A stretch of DNA of 64,000 nucleotides from Favolaschia claudopus (lineage: Eukaryota; Basidiomycota; Agaricomycetes; Agaricales; Mycenaceae): NCBI GenBank assembly GCA_037176885.1, contig JAWWNJ010000141.1, forward strand, positions 124,001 through 188,000, written 5' to 3'. Positions 40,309-51,901 of the stretch are shown piece after piece (within the stretch, counting starts at the first letter, position 1; each line of letters begins with the position of its first letter). The translations under genes were made by a program, and so were the position numbers. The notes under the pieces were generated by a model. The model ran no database searches. It was not told the origin of the DNA and worked only from the letters and a program-made list of their open reading frames with translations.

Positions 40309-40567
40309 CAGTCGCGTGACTTTTGACAGAAAATCACGGGGTTTTGTCAACATCCCACAACACAACCGGCTGTCGAGATGTTGAAACTCACACGCGGTCC
40401 CCGGCGCCGCGCACCGGCGAGTGCAGCGAGCGGCAGTGCGGCGCCGCGGGCAAGGAATCCAGCAAAAAAAATCCAGGCGGGGTTTGGGGCGGAGCCCCGA
40501 CAAGCTGTGTACCCCCCGTAGGTAGGGACGCGAGCGCACTGCCGAAGGCGGGGTGCTTAAGCTTGTA
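40309..40567 (+). repeat. GC-rich hairpin repeat, copy C with full flanking module
   Basis: Module: GCGTGACTTTTGACAGAAAA, TCACGGGGTTTTGTC, ACACAACCGGCTGTCGAG, a GGCGCCGCGCACCGGCGAG block, CAAGGAATCCAGC with an A-run, then the hairpin unit (40477-40567) with an internal deletion. The same module is present in reverse at 58537-58745. Confidence 0.8.
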
Positions 40568-42592
40568 GCACCAAGTTGGCACCAAGGGTGTGCGGAAACT
40601 AAAAAAAAAATACCTAGTTTTTTCAAACCGGGGGCTGAACCACGCTACCACGTAAGCATTACATAACGCCCAAATAGAGTAATTCTGCACGTGATATAGC
40701 CGTGCCGAGCCGTGCAAACATAATTAAGACCTCAGAGCTAGGTTCGGAACAAGCCCTCTCCGATCCGGGCGAGCCGGGTTTCACTCGGAGAGAGGCTTGC
40801 TCCAAACTGCTCAAAACAAGCCATGTCTTTGGCAGGAATTCCTTGGGATGAAATGGAATCGGCTGCTTGAACAAATATAAGGCTTTCTTAGCATTGCTAG
40901 CTATAGTCTCTGCATCTCCCCGCCCTTTACTTGGGGGTAGAAGGCCGTCGCTGCGCGCGGCAGGACTCGTACTTATGTATGGAGATCCGGTTCGTCCTAG
41001 TTGATAGTATGCCCTGTATGCCCGTAATTCTAAGGCTCATGATCAAATATCAAGTGCAACACAAGTTCAACATTGGCTCAAAAGTCCCTGAACATCCCAT
41101 TTTTGAACTATTGAAGTAAAATCATCGAAGCAATGGAAGGTGTAGACTGGTATCAGTAACTTTTTGGGGCAGCGGGAAGGGCTGTAGCGGGGTTGGGTAT
41201 ATTGCACGTTGGTTGGGACTGTCATCAAACATCATTGATTCATCTGACGGGCTGTACAGGTCGACCTCACCAGCCACCCCCTGAGTGTTGAACCTCAAAA
41301 ATTCACCAGACGTGTTTAGCAAGAGTTGGGACCAAGTGACTTAGCCACTCCAGGAAGGGATATGTCTATTTTTAGGGAAACAAAAACAATAAGTATTTTG
41401 TATCAAATCAAGTGAGTACTAATTGACTTGTAGGTTTGTAAAAAGGAAGGATTACTGGGACAAGGTCCCAAAGCAAAAAGGCGGGGGCCCGTACTACATA
41501 CATGTGTCAGTTGTACGTCACAGATATGAAATGTTTATTTGTTATACTCAACCTCACCTTCAATTTGCGTTCTCGTTTCAATTCCCAAATTGCGAGGTCC
41601 GCATTTCCATATTCCTTTTTGCGACCTGTAATCAACATGAATCAATGGCACGGCGGTCAGTCGAGAGCTTTTCTGTTTCATTCGATCTGCGTCGAAATTG
41701 AAAGAACTTGCTTAACTTTAGATTCTAGCGCATTTCGAGCAATTTGGTGCACACAGCACTGAAACGACATTATCGACGTCGTCGACGCTGACAGTGTCTA
41801 GGACGTTGGGGAGGGTGTCATCAGTGTGGCGACTAGTGCGTAGGTGTGGGGCTGAGATTTGATTTGAGAGCGCATTGAGAGGGGGAGGGAACGAACACAG
41901 CGGCGGCGGGTACAATTAAATGAGGGAAGATATTGAGGTGAAGTATTTTTTGTTTGTGCATAGTCAAAACTGAAAAAACTCACTTGAATTTAAGTTTTCT
42001 AGCATGGTTTATAAAGCAGTTCTCATGCAGATAAAGAAAGCTACAAATACAAAGTTGGTAAGGTCGCACATTTTAACTTTTAACGGTGTTGAGTGGACAC
42101 TAAATCCAATTGATATGCTGGAATACTCAACAATGAAAAGGGCCGCACGGATACAGAGTCATGTCTAGGGCGAAGGCACACCTCCCTGTGACAGCTGCCA
42201 CATGAGAAACAGGGCTGAAGTGTAAGGGCAACCTTTAGGACCCGAGATGTCTCGAGGGTCTAGCGAGGGAGAATCCAAAGAGAAGAAAGGCTGAGGATTC
42301 CCACGCTAGGTGCAGTAAACATATAGTAACTAGTTCCCACAAGCTCGGAGCAATCGGCAATGATCCCGGGCCAAGTCACATGCCTTACTCCACGATGACA
42401 TAGGGCTTTGGGGATTTGACGGGAAAGTGGGAAATCTGCAGGAGGCCTGCGTCATAGGTGGCTGTGTAGTGCCAAAAGAGGGAGTTCCCCTGACATGAAG
42501 TCTGAAGAGTAGGATGTTCGACCACCATAACTGTATGACAGGATGCTGCTTCCAATAAGAAAGAACCAACGGGGCTAAGGCGTCTGAACCTA
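40568..42592. other. No gene identified
   Basis: Short ORFs only. A small hairpin GACCCGAGA-TG-TCTCGAGGGTC occurs near 42240. 41440-41990 is AT-rich without long repeats. Confidence 0.4.
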
Positions 42593-42847
42593 CACTGTGC
42601 AGCCAAAGTATCATGAAATTCCTCATGTTTTTCACGACGATTTATTAGAAAGTTCACGATGAATTGTCACGAAATTCATGATGCACTCTTGAAATTCACG
42701 ACGAAACATCATGAAAGTGCATCGTGAAGTTCATTACGGTTATGGGAACATTCATGACGTTATTTTCATGATGTTTTGTTGTGGATTCACGACGATAACA
42801 TCATGATTTTGGCGGTGAAAAGGAGCAAAATATAACAAAAAAACATC

Positions 42848-42958
42848 GCCGCCAGCCGGAATCGAACGCCCGAGCTCAGGCTATCATCGAGAAGTTTCCT
42901 CAGAAAACAAGTCAGGGCATACATCCAAGTCAGCCAAGGTGGATTCATTAACTGTGCC
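42848..42958 (-). tRNA. tRNA-like remnant or SINE head (uncertain)
   Basis: Minus strand: A-box-like TGGCTGACTTGG, then B-box GTTCGATTCC about 75 nt later, and a TTTTTTT terminator. The T-stem does not pair well and no full cloverleaf can be drawn, so it is probably not a functional tRNA. Confidence 0.25.
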
Positions 42959-42973
42959 TTGTTAGACCATATA

Positions 42974-43446
42974 CTGTGGCCTTGTGTATGGGTGAAACGG
43001 ACTTTCGAGCGTGACCTGAAACGCAAGGCGTGAAACCAGAAACGACCTGGGAGTTACGCGTGACACCTCAAAAACTTTGAAACGGCTGCAAGAAACAGCT
43101 TCAAAATAGTGGCTAGAAACGACAGTTCTCGAGGTAAATATTGATTATGACTGCCAGGACCTTCTTATCTGGGTAAAAATTAACTTGAAGCTAGGATTCA
43201 AAGGCAAATTTGTCAGTCCCGACCGTCCCACTGTCAAATACAGGCCAGAAATTCAGCCAGGAGCATTGCTTTGGAATCCAGAAGAAAATTCGAACAGCAA
43301 AAAATAAATTCAGCAGCAAAATTGGATTTTTTGTCATTTCTGTGTCACGCACCTTTCAGTGAAACCAGCCCTGCGTTTCGCGTGACGGTTGAAACGAAAC
43401 GGAGTCTGCGTGACGCGTTACGTTTCACCCATACACAAGGCTACAG
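42974..43446. mobile_element. Stowaway-like MITE, TIR CTGTRGCCTTGTGTATGGG, TA duplication
   Basis: 473 bp; left CTGTGGCCTTGTGTATGGGT, right ends ATACACAAGGCTACAG; TA at both sides; nested within the CACTA-like element. Confidence 0.8.
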
Positions 43447-44116
43447 TATGCGGCTACATCGAGTGAGTCCGACGTTACAGATATTACTGTTCCTCTTTAC
43501 ATTAGGGAGGGGTAGATGGTGTGTGAGTAGGATATTGAGTACATTATATACTCAACAACCTGGCTAGTGGACTTGGCAAAAATTCAACAGTCTTGCATGA
43601 TGAAATTCATGATGTTTTGTCATGAATTTATATGCTCCGTAAAAATGAGTTTCTGAGCATCATGAAAGGCATCTTGAATTTCATGATGTGGTTCATGACA
43701 AAACATCAGGAATCTTGAAATTCCTCATTATTGTTTTGAATTTCATGACAAATACTTCGCACAGTGCTACATTACCACATTACTGTTCCTTTTGATATAG
43801 CTCCTCGTTCATACAAAACCTGTATCCCAAGCTGAACCGTGACATTGCATGACGGTTCATGGAAGAGTCAGGTAATTCCTCAAGTCCAATGTGTGTATAG
43901 GGTATGGCTGGTGGAGGGGCTTTGGTTTAGGTATAGAAATGATATTTATTTGTATACAATGCTTAGCTAGCCCTCCCTTACACTCTTCTGGCCCCTCTTG
44001 TGGAAGATCAGTGTCACTACATCACATTTGTCACACTTGAATCACGAAACGATTGTGATGTTCAACTGGTTCAATTGAACAATTGATCTTCTGTTCACTT
44101 GGGTAGAGCTAAGATA

Positions 44117-44383
44117 CTGTAGTATTTCCTTCAATTCGTTTTGTCACTTGTCACAAGGCCCAAAAACGACGAAAATTTTTGCGAGTCACAGCGTCACGAG
44201 GGTTCCATACGAATGGTCTCCCAAAGTCACACAAATTTTCGCCGCCTGTTTTCGGCCTAAAATAGGGGTAAAAAAAACGAAAATTTTCGCAAGTCACACC
44301 GGTCCGGGCCCCCATACGAAAAATCAAGTTCGTATGAGATGTCACACCCCAAATCGGCTTACGAATTGAACAAAATACTACAG
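44117..44383. mobile_element. Stowaway-like MITE, TIR CTGTAGTATTT, TA duplication (copy 2)
   Basis: 267 bp; left CTGTAGTATTTCCTTCAATT, right AACAAAATACTACAG; TA on both sides; related throughout to 22301-22571. Confidence 0.85.
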
Positions 44384-45951
44384 TAGACTCGGCATTAATC
44401 GAAAATGCTGAGCCAGGAATCAAATTCCCTGAATTTTTTTTTTTAAATCGATTTCCTGTACTATTTCGACCATAGATTCACCGTGTGTGACATATTATTG
44501 TTTAGATTCAACTTTCCGATGATTCAAGTTTGATGAAATTCCCTTTTTGGGTGATTTTTCGCATTTTGCCGATCAATTCTGATGGGAAAACGGGCCAGAA
44601 TTGCCTCGTTACCTCTCCTGATTCCTGAAAACCTGTGCATATGGAAACTCACCAGGATTCTACAAGAACCTGAGGGAGTAACACTAGATAGACGAAAACG
44701 GAGGATTCAGACACAGAAATAGAACCAGAGTATATTCGTAGAGCGCAGAATGTAGTGGTAAAAAGATAAGAAAAAGATTAGCACTATGTGATGCGTGACA
44801 GTAAGTAAATCCATCGGGTCTACGGCATAAAACCAAAAGAACCGCATTGAGACAGCTGTTAAAAGCAACAAGGAATGCAACACGGGATAATAGCTGTCGA
44901 GCAGCACCCAGAGGGGACAGCTCAACTGGCAGTTAAAAAAGCAAAAAGAAGACCAGACCCAGGGTTCGAACCCGTTCAAGTGGAATTCTCGTTAGGTAAG
45001 CAGACATTCTCACGGTCAGTAACGCTGAAGAGCCTTCATAAAAGCTTACCTTAAGACGAAAGCCATTAGAAACTTTTGTAATGAACTTCGGAAAAAAGTG
45101 TTGTTGGGAAAAAGGAACATGTTGGTCGAGAAACCTGGCTTAGGATATTAAAAGAACGATTACATAAGTACTCGTAAAACAATTTTTTCGAAGCCATTCG
45201 GGCTCTTTCCGAACTCTTTCACGCTGCCAGGCCCTTTTCGAGGGCCACAATGTTCGGCCTGCAGTGTCGTAAAATGAGTATTTTTCGCAAATTTTTCGTC
45301 AAAACAAAAATGCAGGGGCACAAATATGGTTCTGGGCTACAACATTCACCACTTGTTTAGGGCGATTGGAGGCCTTGCTGAGGCATAAGAGCGCCGCAAA
45401 GACATTGCCCTTTTTTGACATCTTGGCATAGACTCGCGACCAGTTCGTTACCCACGCACTGATCACAAGGGCAAGAACGATCAGTCAAGGGGTATTCAAT
45501 CTTAAAATTTTCCATACAACGTCGGAAAAGTGATTTAAGACCCTTCTGACCCCTCCCTGGCTACGTAATGCTGATGTAAGCTTGTCTAATACAGTAATTT
45601 ATTGACAGCTTTCTCACGATCCGAGGATACTTTTGCTCGTAAGTACCTGGTTTGGGAATATTTTGCCGCAAAAAACCGTAGCAAAATGATCCCTTGGTTT
45701 CTTGCTTCTTTCTGGCAGAAGATTTCCTGCATCTGGCTTGGGTCGGGGAACTCGGCGGACGGTTAGTATTATGTAATATATTACATTTTTTTGCTCTTTT
45801 TTTCTTGACCCTCCCAAACGTGGTTTTGAAGCATTCTGCAACTTTGTCTAAAAAGTGAGATAAGAGTTCCAGGACCCACCCTCCCTCCCAAGGCTGTGTC
45901 TCGGCTTTTGCCGGTGAACACCCCTTGCGATCAGTGCTGGGTAACGACTGG
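44384..45951. other. Gene-free stretch with one B-box-like site
   Basis: No gene. On the minus strand GGGTTCGAACCC (44962-44973) is followed by TTCTTTTT, with a 4-bp T-stem, but the acceptor and D arms are not recognisable. Confidence 0.35.
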
Positions 45952-46458
45952 CAGTGTTGGAATTTAAGGGGTTAATAAGGGTAAAATTTGAAGCTCAGGC
46001 CTTAAGCTTAACTAGGGCTTAATATTAAGGGCAAATTAAGGGTCAAGTTAGGGGCTGTTTAAATTTTTTCTGCGTGAGCCAGGACCACCTCCAGGTGAAC
46101 AAAATGCAAGACTTTCCCTCTCAGATCCCTTGAAACTTCCCGGAGACCTTCATTCACACACTGGACTTGAAATAATTTGTCGCTAAAATTTCATCCAAGG
46201 AACATCAAATAAATTGAGACTGTTTTGTATATGTACAATGCTTTTTCAGGTGTTTCCCTGCAGAACAAAAGGCTCTTTGGAGCCTTCTCAGCTATTGTCA
46301 ACTTCAAGTTGGTTGATAAAGGCGAAAAGAATGTTACATAATCGATCATTAACCCTTAATTAAGGCTTAAGTCCGTCGACAATTGAAGCTAAGGCTTAAA
46401 CTTAAGGGCAAATTAAGGCTTAACTTAACTTAAGGGTTAACCCTTAATTCCAACACTG
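45952..46458. mobile_element. hAT-type MITE, TIR CAGTGTTGGAATT, 8-bp duplication ACGACTGG
   Basis: 507 bp; CAGTGTTGGAATTTAAGG at the left and CCTTAATTCCAACACTG at the right. ACGACTGG at 45944-45951 and 46459-46466. Interior rich in TTAAGGG/CCTTAA words, no ORF. Confidence 0.95.
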
Positions 46459-46999
46459 ACGACTGGAACATTTGGTCACGGTTTTGGCTGATGCCGCCAA
46501 ACGTGATTTCCCTTTGAATCGTAGTCCTGTATCTTCTGCCAAGTGCCTTCCATTCTGGCCGTCCCGGCATCACCGAGCCGCTAACCAACTGAAGCTTCGG
46601 CAAAGGGTTGTCCGCCCATCAAAAAAGCAATTTTTTTGACGTATTTCGTTGATGCTGCGTCCATTTCGCCTTCGATTGTCCTACAAACCACTGGAACCTA
46701 TACCGACAGCATAGGGATACATGCCCATATACTTTTTGGCCCCAATATTGAGGTCTAAGCGTGGAAAAAAACATTTGATCGCTATCAAAAATTGCGTTTT
46801 TGAGGGCGACCTGGAGAGAAAAAAATTACAAACTTGCCTCTGGCGCCCCGAGCGCTAATGCTACGTGGGTTCTGACTATTGGGGGATGTACTAGGACCCC
46901 TTGCGCAACTTTCTGCCTCTTCAGATCATATGCGGCCATCACCGTCGGGCCGAAATTTTTAGTAGGGCGCGGACAATCCTTTTAGGGAGCTTCCCGGGG

Positions 47000-47110
47000 C
47001 CTAACTAACCTTAACCAACCCTAACCAAACCCTGACCAACTAACCTTATATATGTCCCTCACCACACTAACCTTTTTTTCCTAACCCTAACCTCTAACCC
47101 TAACCAACTA
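47000..47110. repeat. Interstitial telomere-like tract (CCCTAA variants)
   Basis: Degenerate CTAACC / CCCTAACC repeats: ACTAACCTTAACCAACCC, then CCTAACCCTAACCTCTAACC. TTAGGG is the usual fungal telomere repeat. 47111-47947 beyond it has no gene I can support. Confidence 0.65.
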
Positions 47111-47947
47111 CCTGTGGATTCGCAGCTAGGGCGCGCTCCGGTTGCCCTACCTGCTCGATAATGCATTTTTTTGGCCTCCGGCAGTCATTGTTACCGAGAT
47201 TGTTGCGTGTCGGCATGACCTGATGTGATCAGAGGTACCAATTTACATTGTGATTCAAAATGCCGGCAATGTGCCGTGTTTGTGGTGAGTTTCATTCAAA
47301 TTCCGTGTTTGATTGCTATGTGACGGGTTTGATAATGCACGGTACTAGTTTGGTTTATCCCGACAAGTGGAGCGGATCGTGTCCTGTTACCCTGTAATTT
47401 GGTGTGTTGATGGATCTATTTTGTCACCAATTTACCATCCATAGCAGTCCCTTCCGCCACGGTATTTTCATGGCCATTGGCCATCAGGGCATTTGCGAGT
47501 CAATGTGCCTCCCGCCAGCCGCGGTTGTGGTTCTAACCGTTGAAGAGACTCTACCACTATCTTCTGTAACGTGACCAGAAATTGCTAAATATGGCATGCT
47601 TTCCCAGCCATTTTACACTCAAACGGCTCGTGGAAATATTTTTATTTTATCCTAAACAGAATTAGTCTCGGAAACGGAGATACAACGCCGAGGTAGGCGT
47701 AGCAAATTAGGTGCGTGTCTTAAGGCTCATGTACTATGTCTGTGGACGGAATGAAAAAATCGCGTTTTTTCAAAACGAAAAAAGAGAAAAAGAGGGGGAA
47801 AAAGAGGGAGACTCACATGATTTATCGCGACCTCCTGCAGCACAAATATGGCTCTCAAGAGGCTGCGACGACGAAAAAGAGCAGTTTTGTTGTTTGATAT
47901 CCTATCGAAGCCGGACGTTCCGCCGAAATTCAAGTGATTTCAAAACT

Positions 47948-48186
47948 ATGTCCACACCCGAGCTTGCGGTAAGCCCCAGCGAATGGTTTTTCAAAGATTC
48001 ATACCTTTCTCTCACGTCAACTCCCGGCAGCAACCAAATGCTGCGACTTCACGACTCGACGACATCCTCGCTGCTGCACCGCGCCTTCCAGCAATTCTCC
48101 AATACCTTCTGGTCTCTTTCTCCTGCTGCTGTTGCTCTCCTCCTTCCTTCCTCAAGTGCCTCTTAAAACTACTGAAGAACATCTAA
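47948..48186 (+). CDS. Small hypothetical protein, two exons
   Basis: Exon 47948-47968 (MSTPELA), intron 47969-48030 (GTAAGC...GCAG), exon 48031-48186 (QPNAATSRLDDILAAAPRL ... hydrophobic Cys-rich stretch ... LLKLLKNI). 58 residues. The clean donor and acceptor and the helical middle argue for a gene or its 5' part. The hydrophobic SFSCCCC segment is odd. Without the intron a longer frame (47711-48166) also exists. Confidence 0.3.
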
Positions 48187-48301
48187 GCCTGGGCTCTTCG
48201 TCAAATCAGAGGGTTTTTTCTCTAGTAGCGTTGGTTTGCGATGAAGCACGGTGTGTATCTTATTCACTAAATGATTTTCTTGAGTGCTGAATGCTGAAAT
48301 A

Positions 48302-48372
48302 TGAGTTTGGAGCTCGAAGCTTGCTTTGCAAGCTTCGAGCTGCGCGCGGAGACTCATATCTCCGCGCGCGCA
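48302..48372. repeat. Nested perfect hairpins
   Basis: AGCTCGAAGCTTGC-TTT-GCAAGCTTCGAGCT (14-bp stem) lies next to GCGCGCGGAGA-CTCATA-TCTCCGCGCGC (11-bp stem); ATATGAGT/ACTCATAT adds an outer arm. Confidence 0.8.
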
Positions 48373-48766
48373 CAATCAATCTCGCTTCCTCCCTCTGAAC
48401 AACCGCCTACACACGCCGCTAAGTACCCACCCGTCCCCGTCGCCGCTGTCGTCACACGCCGTATCTCTCGCCCCTCTCTTGCCGCTTTCGTCGCTCATCT
48501 GGGCACTCCATGCCGCTGTGTCGCCACCGCAAAGAATCTTCTGCTCGCACTCTGTCGTCTCGTCTCCGCCGCTCTCTCGCAACCCTTCCGTGCCGTCACC
48601 GACGTCATCGTTGCTTCGAGAGCAACACGCGAGCGCGGACTACATGTAGAAGCAGCGCGCGCTTCCCGGGCTTGAATTCGAGCGCCGTGCAGCGTGCACT
48701 GCTATTTGTGTGTTCCGCGATCGTCGAGCCATCCTCAAAACAACGTTATCTATTCCAAAAATCTGT

Positions 48767-51165
48767 CTACACCATGTTCAATGCGTCTTCCTCCGCCCAC
48801 CACTTTTCAAGCTCTTCATCGGTGTACCGTGCTCGCTCCCCCTTGCTCATCAACAATGGATGCCCAGTACAGGTACATAAATTCTTCCCGCCTCTGCCCT
48901 TGCACTCAAGCCGTCTGCGGCACTTATTTTGACGCACACCGCACACCGCTTGGGCGATCGGGTCTTCGTTGGTGCCGGAGTTGAAGCGCCGGGCAACAAC
49001 GTCTGTCGCTGAGCTTGCTGTGGCCGCGGGATTATCGTGTCGGGGGGTACAGTCGTATCGACAGGGTTGATGGGCAAATCGACAACTTCGAGCGAGTCGT
49101 CGTCTTGTATGAATCTATTGTCTTGTCGCTGATTTGCTCCTGGGCGCGCGGCCATGAGGTTGAATGTTGCAGGCTCATAATGAGCTGCGCAAATGATTAG
49201 TGCCAAGTGGCTGTTGAAACATTTTTGATGCACTCACGAGTAACGGACAGATCTAGTTCGCCGTCCGGCTGGAGCTCAAATTGAATCGCGGGAAGCACGT
49301 CAGTTAAGTTGTCCTCCGCATTCAAGACATCAACAAATGCCTGTCGCGCTGTAAAGTTTGCTCCTGCGGCCAAGGTGGACTTTTCGGAGGACCACAAAAT
49401 CAACTTCTTGTGGAGCGCCTCGAGTTGCTGAGGGATTTTGTAGTATAGCCGCATATTGGAGTCAGTGATTGTGTTAGACTGGAAATTAACCTGCGCATTG
49501 CACCACGGGGAGAATTTATTCTCCCAGTCAATGTTCTTGTGGTGCTCGTGCGGAGGGTGCACTTTGCCAGTTTTGCGGAACTCCAGGCGATTGTAATTGG
49601 CTTTGGAGAAGACAATCTCGCGCATTGTGTGCCCAGGAAGAAGGGGAAAGGACACGTTGGCGGAGCTGAAGATAGCGATACTGGTTCGTTGGTTTGGTGG
49701 ATAGTCGCGTCAGAACATGAACCGGAGTGTCGCGATGATGGGGTACACCAGTAATGCGGGGGCGGGGGAGTGTGGTAATGTTGTATGTTTCTGCGAGAGA
49801 CGTTGAGATGGGTAGGATGCCGACTGTTTCGGATGTAGCAATCCGCGTTGATAGCACGCGAGGGAGTGGGAATGAGGGCTTGAGACCAGCCATTGTCGCC
49901 AGCTCTACAATCTCGTCTCGAATCCAGATGTCGTGGTGACCGCGATATTTGACTCCCGTACGGTTGTAAAACCCAACCTGTAGCATATTGTAAAATAAGA
50001 AAAGGAAAGTGATTGAAAATTAGGCTGACCCTCTTGTTGCGACGATGAATCCAGTTGATCAGCAGGTATTCAGCCAATTCCGGAGATGCTCGTAGAGACC
50101 CAAAAATCCGCCGAACCACCATGTGGAAACCACCTTCAACTGAGTTCGTTCCGCGCACCGTACGATACTGATTCAAACCATCACGGTCTTTCCCCATCAA
50201 ATAGTAAAGGGAAATACCCTGAGGGTCGGAAAGATATCCATTTTGAACAGTGTCGAGGAGATGAGCAACCATTTCCCTTGCATCATCAGAAAAAAAGGGT
50301 CCCTGTGTTTTCTTTGTTGAGCATTGAATATTGGCATATGCTTTGAATAATTTGGTGAGTCGGTCCAGGAGACGAGTCCGCTCGGGAATGTATCGGCGGA
50401 TGCGCCGGTTGAGAGCATCAGCTTTGGCACGTTTGGCATATTCCCAGTTGATACCGTGCGCCTCCAGAACAGCACGAACTGCCGCAACGTCAGACTTGTC
50501 CCGAATGAAAATTGCTTCACTAAAGTCGTGAGAGAACGCCTTGAACACGGAGTGTTTTTTTGATAGAAGTCGTAGTAGGCGGTCCATAAAATGGAAAGCA
50601 TCATCGAGAACACGGGTGGGGAGGACATCTGCGTGTGCACCAATGACCGTGCAAGTGTTATGGTACTCCGCAATGAGTTGGGAGGCTGAACTGTGCTAAA
50701 TAATACAGTGAGTACATCTTTTCATACCCCAAGAGTATATTAAATTGCTTACTGCGTCAGCACGAGCAGTAAATGGTTGTGATTCACCCTAGATAAAATC
50801 AGAATTCTGAAAAATACTTGAACATAAAGATCTAACTCACGGGCAGATCAACCTGAAAAGTTATAAAAGAACCTTCGTCAAACTCGTCGTCGGACTCGTC
50901 GGAGTCATCGGAATCATTTGAATCAACAAGCTCATCCAGCAGGTCTTCGGACCAATGTTCAAATTGAATCTCTGCCTCCGAACTTGGGCACGTCAATGAA
51001 AAATCTGCATCGTCAGGTTCCGGTGGAGGCGCAGGCACTTGGAATATGCGGGCTAGAGGATCGCCTTGAATGGGAGATATTTCGCTGCGGGTAAGAAGCT
51101 GGGATGTTAACACAACAGTGTACGCTCCGTGGGCGAAAATCCACTCCATTGTTTGCGGATGCTGT
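48767..51165 (-). pseudogene. Exonuclease-like / DUF6729-type gene, copy 2 (C-terminal half)
   Basis: Starts abruptly at the TMEWIFAHGAYTVVLTSQL segment (51163) and runs through the acidic linker (DSDDSDESDDEFDEG), GESQPFTARADA, and the conserved C-terminal domain (RVLDDAFHFMDRLLRLLSKK, AFSHDFSEAIFIRDKSD, WEYAKRAKADALNRRIRRY, YRTVRGTNSVEGGFHMVVRR, ELAEYLLINWIHRRNKRV). It ends in a zinc-binding-like tail (KRCAVCVK / NKCRRRLECKGRG / CTCTGH) with stop at 48767. Introns with good sites lie near 50840-50789, 50735-50697, 50020-49985 and 49231-49180. Two single-base shifts are needed, one near 49655 and one in an A-run near 48938. The 5' half is missing. The RGTNSVEG...RR block suggests a transposase-related fold, but that is inference. 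Confidence 0.75.
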
Positions 51166-51901
51166 GCTCAATGCGTGCTCAATAAATTTCCCAACTGTCT
51201 GGCTGGCGCTGACGGCACCAGAACAGTAACAGTGTGGCAGAACTTGCGTTCAATCCCTCCAAAATACCCACTTCGGCTTATAGATGGATTCCGGGAGCGA
51301 GCAATTTTTAATTTGAGCCAGGTTGATGTGCGAACAACGCCGGCTGGCCGCAGTGTTAATTTTTGCAATCATCCATGTCCAGATTGAATACATACTGAAC
51401 TTCAATGCTCTGGGTCAGTTGAAGCGCAAGATTGGAAATTGGCCCAATACAGTTTGTGCCACGATTCCCTCACAACCATTTCTCGGGACGAAAAATTGAG
51501 GCACTGTGCCTTTTTTTTTCTCCGATGATGAGCAACAAATTTAGTACCATAAACTTATGCCACATCTCAACACCTTCAACACACTATATTTTCGCTCACA
51601 CTACCTGTCGATATACACACCAGCTCCCCCTCCTGTAGGCCGGGCACCGGCATACACAACCTACGTGGTCTCGAGACGGGTACCTAGAGACTAGTAGAGT
51701 TGTTTTTAGTGCTCTGAGGGCTGCAGTGAATATTTCTATCCCCCAACAGCCTCGGAAACGGAAGAGGATTTTTCCTTCAGTCGATTTGAGACATCAGTGA
51801 TGGCATCATTGATGGGACCTGCTTGGTGGTGTTTAGGCCGAGCGCACCGTGGTTGAAATATCACGGCTGATCGCGGCAGATCAATCGGCGCACTGTAAAC
51901 T
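51166..51901. other. Unassigned; contains the inverted copy of the 14.03-kb repeat
   Basis: A plus ORF reading (51166-51387: CVLNKFPNCLAGADGTRTV ... LRLIDGFRERAIFNLSQVD) looks partly coding but no family is recognised. 51778-51848 matches 14029-14096 in reverse. Confidence 0.3.

Larger units (their letters stand above)
42593..43766. mobile_element. CACTA-like (En/Spm) non-autonomous element
   Basis: Ends CACTGTGC...GCACAGTG with CTA on both sides (42590-42592, 43767-43769). Both subterminal 200 bp are packed with TCATGAAATTC / CATGATG words in both orientations. A CACTG end, a 3-bp duplication and subterminal arrays are CACTA hallmarks. No transposase ORF; it contains a nested Stowaway-like MITE and a tRNA-like segment. 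Confidence 0.65.

Noticed and set aside
42225..42265. Hairpin GACCCGAGATGTCTCGAGGGTC as a regulatory RNA
   Set aside because: Isolated short imperfect palindrome, no second copy or neighbouring gene.
44707..44979. Hydrophobic 90-codon minus ORF resembling a membrane protein
   Set aside because: AT-rich sequence yields such Phe/Leu/Tyr-rich frames by chance; no start context or homologous motif.
48301..48932. Overlapping Ser/Arg/Ala-rich plus ORFs
   Set aside because: Three frames open at once over GC-rich sequence, starting within perfect hairpins; no domain and no splice logic.
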